NCBI RefSeq assembly: GCF_000499845.2
Contig: NC_023749.2
Location: 40,893,459 to 40,957,458, forward strand
Origin: Phaseolus vulgaris
Taxonomy: Eukaryota; Streptophyta; Magnoliopsida; Fabales; Fabaceae
Direction of reading: 5' to 3'
Length of the DNA stretch: 64,000 nucleotides
The notes under the pieces were generated by a model. The model saw only the letters and a program-made list of their open reading frames with translations. It had not been told where the DNA came from and did no database searches. A program made the translations under genes and the position numbers. Shown piece by piece: positions 56,315 through 64,000 of this stretch (its first letter is position 1; the number at the start of each line of letters is the position of its first letter).

Positions 56315-56536
56315 AAAGTTCTAAAGGCTTACACCAATACTCCCCATTCCCAGCCCTTAGCGAGACGAACCTTTGCTTTTTGTACTAATAATTCACTTGT
56401 TTTCTTTGAAGGAAAGATGTTGTCCAAATTCAACAATAAAGTTTTAGAGGAGATGCCCAAGAGGATGAGGGTTGTTGCCAACGTGCCCAAGGGTTCCTTA
56501 ACACGAAAGCTTAAAAACGCTACAACCATTAACAAT

Positions 56537-57611
56537 TGTAGAACATTGGCTTTGATGTCTCCAAATCTATGTGGATTGCTTGAAGACTTTGATGATGGGT
56601 TTCTGGGTGTGTTTTGGGTAGTTTGAATTTGTAATCCACTCATAGAATTGTTCCAAGGTTATTTGATTTTAATCCTTTTGAAAAAGATGTGTCTTCAAAG
56701 AGAAGCAGAAAAACAACCTGATGATTTCTCATTTTAATCGGTTTTTTTTTCTCTCAGCTTGCTTGAAGGGTTTTCAAACTGGTTGACTTTGGTTGACTTT
56801 GCTGTCAAACCAATTCAGTCGGTTGTTTCGAAAAATCAACCGACTGGTTTTTTAAAAGCCTTAACAGAATTCAGTTTAACTAATTCAATCTATTTTGTTT
56901 GTTTTAAAACTGATTTGGCTTTTGCATTAAATGTTTTTAACAACTGATTGGAGTATAAATAAGTGGTTATACGCTCCTAGTTGTTATGGATTCAAATTAA
57001 TACTTTCAAAATCAAGTTTTCCAAGATTGCTTAAGGCTTTGGATTTTTTTGCTAAGAGTGCAATAAGGTTGTTGTGTATTCTTTCAATCCAATTTGTGAT
57101 TGTATCAGGTGTATTCTATTCCTTTCTCTCTTTGATTTGTATTTCTGTAAATAAATGGTGTTGCACAGAGTCAGAGTGTGTTCTGATCTGTGTTGTATTG
57201 TAGCAAAAGGAAGTGAGTGTTCTAGAGGGGTTCAAGACCACTTCTTTGGTGTGTGTGTGTGTATTTTGTAATCTATTGTTGGTTACATAGTGGAATACCC
57301 AGTGGTTTCTGGGGATTGGATGTAGCTCTTGGTGAAAAATGAACCAGTATAAACATTCTTTGTGAATCTCTCTATCCTTACACTCTTTAAACTGCTTTAA
57401 CTTTTTTTTATAAAGTACTGATAAAAACAACCAACTGTTTCGTAAAAACAACCGGTTGATTTTCTGCATCAAGCTTAAAAACAGTTTTATATTTGGCTGG
57501 ACAGATTTTCCATTGATTAATTCTTCATAGTCTTTTTCTCTAACTTCAATACTTGCAAAATTCTTTCATAAACAATTCACCCCCTCTTGTTTTAGCCCTA
57601 TAATTCTAACA
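56537..57611 (+). repeat. Solo LTR (SIRE-like Copia type), TSD ACAAT
   Basis: 1,075 bp, TGTAGAACATTGG to TAATTCTAACA; duplication ACAAT at 56532-56536 and 57612-57616. Related along its length to 60333-61424 (TGTAGCTCTTGG and TGAACCAGTATAAA are shared, as is a C-rich CACCCCCTCT near the end). Family name is inferred. Confidence 0.8.
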
Positions 57612-58374
57612 ACAATACTCCGGCTGACGACGAGGAGACCACCTCGGGGCTGGTCTTCAGAAGAAAGAGGAAGGCAATCGCTACCCCTACCAAGCACTCT
57701 CACTCGAATGGGCGTGCCCCTTATCACCATGTTCCTCCCTCTAAAGGCCAAACTCTGCCCTGAGATATGATGGTTGTCCAAGAGGGGGAAGCAGAGAGCT
57801 CTAAAGGAAAAAATCTATGGGACCCCAGCCTTGAAGCTCCCAATTCCTTGCAGAAGTCTTGCTACCTATCGATGAGAAGGAAAGACTTATGGCCCATGAT
57901 GAAAGCCTTGGGAGGCCATAAGACAATTTAGCAAAGCTTTTGCCACAAGTTGCTTGGTTGCTACCAAGATGAAAGAGCGAATGGTGGCAGAGGACTTAAT
58001 GGCCCAGGAGATCTCCGAGCTCCACAAAGAGATGGAAAATGTGCAAAGTGAGCTCCAACATACCAAAGATTCACAACAAGAAGTTGAGTGACATTTGGTC
58101 GAGAAGATCAAGGAGGCTGCAAACCAAGCCCCAAGAGGTTGCGGCAGAAATAGGCAGGCTCTTGACTAAAGTTGAGAAACTCAAAGGAGAGTTGGCTCCA
58201 AAAGACGAAGAACTTGCCAAAGAAACTGAAGCATGCAAGCAAGACACCGCCCAGGCCTACCTTGTAAGGTTTGAAGAGGCCATCAGACAACCGTCAGGAC
58301 TTTACCTTGACCTTGACTATTCCCAACTCGGCCTGGGTAAAGTCGTGGTCGATGGTGAACTAAGGGATGGATAG

Positions 58375-59220
58375 CTAGTAAATCTCTTAACATTTTGAAC
58401 AATGCAACATTTTACATTTATCAACTTAATTACCTGTTATCCTTTAATTACCTAGTAATGTATAAATGCTTTGGAAACTTTGCGAATGCAGCCATAATAG
58501 ACTTCGACTAGCTTAAGTACAACAACTTCCACTAATGTACACACGCTTAAGCATAACAACTACCGTAAACATTGATAACTTGTTACTTTAGCTAACTCAT
58601 TTGTACATCTCGAGTGTAAAGTAACTAGGATAACAAGGAATTAATACACAAACTAAGCATGGGAAATCACGGGGTTCAAAAAGAACTAACCTTTTGATGA
58701 ACTATACCCTATAGCCGCAACGAACCGATGCTCATTCTCGACGTACGTAGGTGTATTTCACATACTTGGGCAGGGGTCATATACATTGACCTCACCAAGC
58801 ATTGCTTCAAATACTTAGATAGTTGCACCTTTCTGAGTTTGGTCATCTCATCCTGTGCTAAGAATGATTGATTTATCTCTTAGGGCATCTAACTCAGATG
58901 CTCATTTATGCACCGAGTTAACCCAATTTATCATAAACATAAGCGGACAATTTCACCGCACATTACTTAATCATTCAATAAAGTGCCTGAACTCGGGTGA
59001 TCGTTCTCTCCGACTTACCATACACTTAGACAACTTAGTCACAATACTCATTTGTAGAGCGCCTAGCTCGGGTGATCGATCGCACACCAAGTTAGGTCGT
59101 CTTACCTTGCTTTGAGCCAAACAACTTAGTCATAGCAAACTAAATTGCAGAGCGCTTGAACTCGGGTGGTCATACTGACACCGAGCTAAGTCGTCTTACT
59201 TGCCAATAGATAACCAATTT
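58375..59220. other. Region between antisense gene remnant and tandem array
   Basis: No ORF. From about 58880 it contains diverged, irregular copies of the array unit (AACTCGGGTGATCG and AGGTCGTCTTACCTT words), so the array was once longer. Confidence 0.55.
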
Positions 59221-59695
59221 ACACACAGAGCGCCTACTCAGATGATATTACCGAGACAGGTCATCTTATCTGTCAATAGTTAATTAACTTACACACAGGG
59301 CGTCTGCTAAGATAATCTTACTGAGACAGATCGTCTTATCTGTCAATAGTTAATCAACTTACACATAGGGCGCCTGCTCGGATAATCTTATTGAGACAGG
59401 TCGTCTTATCTATCAATGGATAATCAACTTACACACAGGATGCCTGCTTGGATAATCTTATCGAGCCAGGTCATCTTATTGGTCAATGGATAATCAACTT
59501 ACACACATGGTGCTTACTCGGATAATCTTACCGATACAGGTCGTTTTATCTGTCAATGGATAATCAACTTACTCACAGGGCTCCTTCTCAGATAATCCTA
59601 CCGAGACAGGTCATCTTATCTGTCAATGGATAATCAACTTACACACAGGGCGCCTACTCGGATAATCTTACCGAGACAGATCGTCTTATCTTGTG
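59221..59695. repeat. 70 bp tandem array, seven units
   Basis: ACACACAGGG-type starts at 59221, 59291, 59361, 59431, 59501, 59571 and 59641, exactly 70 bases apart. Each unit has two possible stems, CTCGG..CCGAG and GACAG..CTGTC. It lies between the pol stop and the antisense gene end, as the array in the 11 kb element does, but the sequence is unrelated. Confidence 0.9.
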
Positions 59696-59845
59696 CTAAC
59701 TATAAACAGATAAACAAAACTAATGCATCATCTTTCAAGAACAAATTTTTCATTAGATGACCTCGTTAAAAAACCCTCTGAAGGGAAAAAGAGAATCACC
59801 TTAAACATCACATTATTTAGAAAGAAAGCATTAAAACAAAATATC

Positions 59846-62800
59846 TTAGCTGAAATAAAACTTGAGGCTCGCCCCATTCCACGTTCGAGGTATAGCTCCT
59901 CCCTCTAGGGTTTCTAGCTTGTACACTCCATTCCCGAGCACCTCGACTACACAAAATGGGCATGTCCATTCCGGAGATAACTTGTTCTCTAACTGGTAGG
60001 GGTGAGCCTTTGACATCACCAAGTCGACTACCTTGAACTGTCGAGGCTTCGTCTTGGTCTTTTGCCTCAGCTCCACCCTTTTCTTCAAAGCCTCAGAGTT
60101 AATTTTTGGCTTGTTCACGCATTTCATCTAGCATATCCAGGTTCATCTTCCTTGCTTCATTAGACTCTTCAATAACAAAGTTCTGAAACCGAGAAGAGCT
60201 TTCTTGGATCTCTACTAGTATAATGGCATCTGACCCATATACCAAACTGAAGGGTGTTTCCTTAGTTGTTTTCAGAGGAGTGGTATGATAAGCCCACAAA
60301 ATTCGGGGAACTTCTTCTGACCAAGTTCCTTTTGTTGATCAAGAGTGATCAAGTGCTTTGAAGAATCCAAATCCAAAGTGTTTGATGAAAGGCTGGTGTT
60401 GTTGCTGTGTTTGGGAGGGATCTAGGTAGAATAGAATGTGATCCACTCCTTTGTTGAATCTAAAACTGATGTGATTTAAAACCTTTTTGAAATCAAGTGT
60501 TTTTCCAACTAAGTGAAAAACAACCTGTTGTTTCGTCGAATCAACCGGTTGTTTTACTCTTAGAAGTTTTGAAAATGTTGAAAACTATTTTAGTTTGGTT
60601 GACTTAACTGTCAAGCCAAACAATCAGTTGTTTCGTGGTTTCAACCGATTGTTTCTTTGAAAATCCTAACAGAATTCAGTTTTGGTTGTTGAATGTGCTT
60701 TAAATGTTTTTCAACTGAATACGCTCCTTCATTAATTGCTTTGACCAATCTTTGGAAAATATAAATGGTTTGTTTATGTTTTCAAACAAGCAAGAGAAAC
60801 AAAATTGAGTTTTTCAGTTGTGACAAAGTTGATTCTAAGTTTTGAATATTCACATCAAGCTTTGGGTTTTCAAAGAGAGTGGAATAGGATTGCAATTGTA
60901 TTGATTTCAGTTTGTACTGTGAACAAGTGTAATCCCTTCTCAACCTAATGTATTTCTGGTGTTGTGTTGCCAAGGAGTGTTGTGTGTTCTTGAAGTGGTC
61001 AAGATCAATACTCTTGGTGTGTTTTGCCAAAGGGAGTGTGTTTCTTGAAGGGTTCAAGGTCACTACTTTGGTGGTTTGTGTGTTGTAATCTGGATCGATT
61101 GCTTAGTTGATTACTTAGTGACTTTCTGGGACTGGATGTAGCTCTTGGCTTAAGAGTGAACCAGTATAAATTGTTAGTGTATCTCTTTCTTACTTTGAAC
61201 TCATTTAATTTTGTTTTTAAGCTTTACTGGTATAAACAACCGATTGTTTTGAAGAAACAACCGATTGTTTTTCTGTTGCTTTGCTGTTTAATTGCTTATA
61301 TTCTTGGCTAACTTGATTCTTGTTCTGGATTCACACAAAGAATTTTGTTAATCCTCGAAAAGTTTTCAAAAACCTCTCTTAAACACTTCACCCCCCCTCT
61401 CATTTAAGGCCATATATTCTACCACCTTTTGCCTTCTCTAGTCTCCTCTTCAACCCTTTCAGCATGACTTTATTGGCCGACTCAACCTGGCCATTCGTCT
61501 GAGGGTGTTCTATCGAGGCAAATATCTGCTTTATCCCGAACTCCAAGCATAGCTTGCACAACTATTAACTTGCAAATTGGGTTCTATTGTCGGACACCAA
61601 GTGTCTAGGAAACACAAAACAACATAGAATGATCTTCCACACAAAATGCTGCACCTTGTGAGCAGTCATTTGTGCGACAGGCTCAGCTTCGATCCACTTA
61701 GTAAAGTATTTAATGGCCACTGTGAGATACTTCATCTGACGTATCGCTAAAGGGAAAGGACCTAAGATGTCTATTCCCCGGGTATGGAAAGGCCATGGGC
61801 TATAAATTTACCGCAGCTCCTCGGCTGGTGCGTGATGCCAATCAGCATGCTTCTGACACTACTCGCATCGTTGTGTATACTTCATGCAAACCTCCTTCAC
61901 AGTTGACCAATAATACCCAACTTGGATTACCTTCAACGAGAGAGCTCTTCCTCCGACATGGCTTCCACAAATACCCGTATCTTCCTCCGATACGGGTACA
62001 TTGATCCCCACTTACACAAGTGATGATTGAGTGGGTATAACCGTGACAGAACAACTTGTCATCTATCAGTATACTTCCCCGCATTCCTCTTAACCGCCTT
62101 AGCCTCCGTAGGTTCTGCAGGAAGCAAACCATCAGCTAAGTAATGCTGGTATGGGGTTATCCAAGTCTCTATGGTGTCGACCTGCAGGACCTTAAAAGAC
62201 TCCTCTCCCAACAACCCACAGGTGGTTTTCTTGGGAACTTTCAAGGTCTCTTGAGTCAACAACCGACGCTTTTTCCCCTTTTCTGAGCTTACTCCCAGGA
62301 TCTCCACGCGGCTGACCTCGACTGGTTCAACTTTTGTGGTCCTAGGCGACTTCAAGATCTCTTGAATGACTGACCTCTGTCGACCTCCCTTTCTCGAGCT
62401 TGCTAGTTTGGACTGCAGGTCTGATTGGGAGTTCAATTCTCTAGGGACGTGAACAAGCTCAAACGTAGAGAAAGTTGCTTTCAAAAGCATGACATACCTG
62501 AGATATGAGGCTAATTGCAGATCTTTGGCCTGGTACTCACCCGTGACTTCCCTTGTAACCAGCAATGAGTCATTCTTCACTAGGAAACTACGAGCACCCA
62601 ACTCCTTGGCTAACAACATCCCCACTATCAAGGCCTCATACTCAGCTTGATTGTTGCTGACTTTGAAAGCGAACCTCAAGGCTTGCTCGATTAACAACCC
62701 ACTTGGCCCTTCTAAAATGACCCCATCTCCACTCCCCTGTTGGTTGGAGGATCCATCCACCGACAAGACCCACTAAAAGTCATTAGGATCAGGCTGAGGA

Positions 62801-64000
62801 CCTTCAGATGAAAGCTCTACCATGAAATCAGCATACACTTGGCCCTTAATCGGCCCTCGGGGTTCATACTGCACATCAAAATTGGATAGCTTAACTATCC
62901 CAACGAACCATCTGACCTGCTATGTCGGGCTTTTGGAGGACCTTTGCGAATGGGTAGATCAGTCATCACAATCACAATGAAGCTCTGGAAATAGTGGCGG
63001 AGCCACCGAGTTGTGAATACCACCGCCAAAGCGGCCTTCTCAATGGATTGGTATCGCGTTTCTCGTCCCTGCAATACCTTACTCATAAAGTAGATCGACT
63101 TTTGGACCTTATCTTGATCTTGCACAATGACCGAGCTTATTGCCCGATTTGTGATCGCAAAATAAAGACGAATGGGGGTACCCAGAAGCAGCTTACTAAG
63201 AACAGAGGGACTGGCCAAGTACACTTTCAACTTGGTGAAGGCTTCTTCAAACTCACCAGTCCACACAAACCGGTTGTTCTTCTTTAGGCATTGGAAATAT
63301 GGATACCCCTTATCACCACTAGCTGACAAGAAACAAGATAGGGCAGTCATACGTTTAGTTAACTGTTGGACCTCCTTCACGCTGGCTGGGTTTCTCATCC
63401 CTATAATTGCAACACAATTTTTGGGGTTCGCCTTTATACCCCTTTCAGTCAACAAAAACCCAAGGAACTTCTCACCCCAAACACATTTCACTGGATTCAG
63501 CTTAAAATTATACTCAGCTATTGTCGTGAATAGCTCCTATAAGTCAACAATGTGCTAATCTTTCTCCTCTGATGCGATGACCATGTCGTCTACATATGCT
63601 TGTACGTGTAGCCCAAGCCTTGGGGTGAGAATCCTGTCCATCAACCTCTGGTAAGTGGCGCTAGCATTCTTGAGGCCAAATGGCATGACCTTGTAACAGT
63701 AGCTGGCGAACTCGGCCATAAAGGCAATCTTGCTCTCGTCTCTCGGGTGCATACATATTTGGTTGTACCCTAAGAACGCCTCCAGGAAGCTCAATAGCCA
63801 ACAACCCGAGACACTGTCCACCAAGGAGTCTATACTTGGAAGCGGGTAAGAATCCTTGGGACATGCTTTGTTCAAGTCGGTAAAGTCAACGAACATCCTC
63901 CACTTCCCGTTGGCCTTCTTTACCAACACAACATTTGCCAACCACTTAGGGTATTAGATTTTCCTTATGTGTTCAACAATCAAAAGCTTCTGAGTCTCTT
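59846..64000 (-). pseudogene. Tat pol remnant (RT, two RNase H, integrase), split by a solo LTR
   Basis: Reads leftward. RT at 63941-63500 (RMFVDFTDLNKACPKDSYPLP, then AYVDDMVIAS), RT thumb and degenerate first RNase H at 63491-62895, archaeal-type RNase H at 62766-62059 (MSVDGSSNQQGSG, NNQAEYEALIVG), integrase core about 61800-61430 (GIDILGPFP, HPQTNGQVESANK), interrupted by the solo LTR 60333-61424, then the integrase C-terminus 60299-59846 (TPFSLVYGSDAI, PRTWNGASLKFY). At least four frame changes and several stops. It has the same domain order as the intact protein at 39704. Confidence 0.85.
60333..61424 (+). repeat. Solo LTR (SIRE-like Copia type), TSD CCTTT
   Basis: 1,092 bp, TGTTGATCAAGAG to ATATTCTACCA; duplication CCTTT at 60328-60332 and 61425-61429. 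It lies in the integrase part of the Tat pol, whose homology resumes on both sides. It contains several CAACCGGTTG-type words and ends after a C-run. Confidence 0.88.

Larger units (their letters stand above)
54905..58374 (+). pseudogene. Tat antisense accessory gene remnant, split by two solo LTRs
   Basis: The PF04195-like block is recognisable at about 55070-55400 (CFFYATIFKKVFLRLP, LHPNSWAFIRAF, WVSFNGVSGRTLL), with stops replacing a few codons. After the first solo LTR, exon-2-like sequence follows (about 56320-56536; acceptor-like CTTTGAAG at 56404-56411 then a basic, coiled-coil-like stretch). After the second, 57617-58374 encodes RRKRKA and a Lys/Glu-rich coiled-coil end (EVAAEIGRL, VEKLKGELAPKDEEL). 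Domain order matches the gene at 46658-48856. Not functional. Confidence 0.7.
53537..64000 (-). mobile_element. Old Tat element in minus orientation, running off the window
   Basis: Right to left: pol (64000-59846), 70 bp tandem array (59221-59695), antisense gene remnant (reads +, 54905-58374), polypurine tract and 3' LTR (54234-53537). Three later solo LTR insertions interrupt it (55590-56314, 56537-57611, 60333-61424). Stops and frameshifts are scattered through both genes. The 5' LTR lies beyond 64000. Confidence 0.8.

Noticed and set aside
56306..56626. 106-codon ORF overlapping the solo LTR start
   Set aside because: It crosses the boundary of the 55590 solo LTR and of the LTR starting at 56537, with Tat exon-2-like sequence between; a chance fusion of three sequences.

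Overview
This is a repeat-rich plant nuclear window. Introns have plant-type GT..AG borders, TATA boxes are CTATAAATA-like, almost every base outside one gene belongs to LTR retrotransposons, and background DNA is AT-rich. The mix of Ty3/gypsy Tat-lineage elements with antisense ORFs and SIRE-like Copia LTRs fits a eudicot, probably a phaseoloid legume (inference only). The dense nesting suggests pericentromeric or otherwise gene-poor chromatin.

Layout. 1-2816: 3' end of a Tat element (spliced antisense ORF plus 3' LTR), inserted into a minus-strand Copia remnant (2822 to about 4438). 4444-10257: a 5.8 kb gypsy element with TSD ACAAA and a gutted pol. 10263-12818: AT-rich spacer with an LTR-like repeat. 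12819-17627: a 4.8 kb gypsy element (TSD AGTTG) that has lost nearly all of pol. 17633-21461: spacer with a Copia protease-region fragment. 21462-27000: the only convincing host gene, a five-exon, 373-residue RH39-like DEAD-box protein with every visible catalytic motif eroded; its first intron holds a reversed Tat fragment. 27900-29482: gag remnant of the 4444-type family carrying a 216 bp insertion. 29690-37390: a Tat solo LTR split by a young 6.9 kb gypsy element (30217-37098, TSD GGTAC) with one stop and one frameshift in pol. 38948-49993: a complete, apparently intact 11.0 kb Tat element (TSD ATTAT). 50235-51558: tandem duplications, one carrying two copies of a terminal exon of ribosomal protein uS13. 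52772-53465: 3'-end scraps of a Tat element. 53537-64000: a minus-strand Tat element running off the window, interrupted by three solo LTRs (TSDs AAAGT, ACAAT, CCTTT).

How the parts work together. In the intact Tat element one 1,782-residue gag-pol polyprotein reads rightward (39704-45052). A second gene reads leftward from its own TATA box (49004-49011), is split by an 82-nt in-frame intron, and carries a PF04195-type domain followed by a coiled coil. The two genes converge on a 1.3 kb tandem array whose units can each fold into a hairpin, with paired changes in the stem. A second Tat element (53537-64000) has the same convergent layout with an unrelated 70 bp array. The antisense intron is seen in two Tat copies and the antisense TATA in two, so the antisense unit looks like a maintained gene and not a chance ORF. 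All lineage names come from motifs read by eye; no database search was possible.
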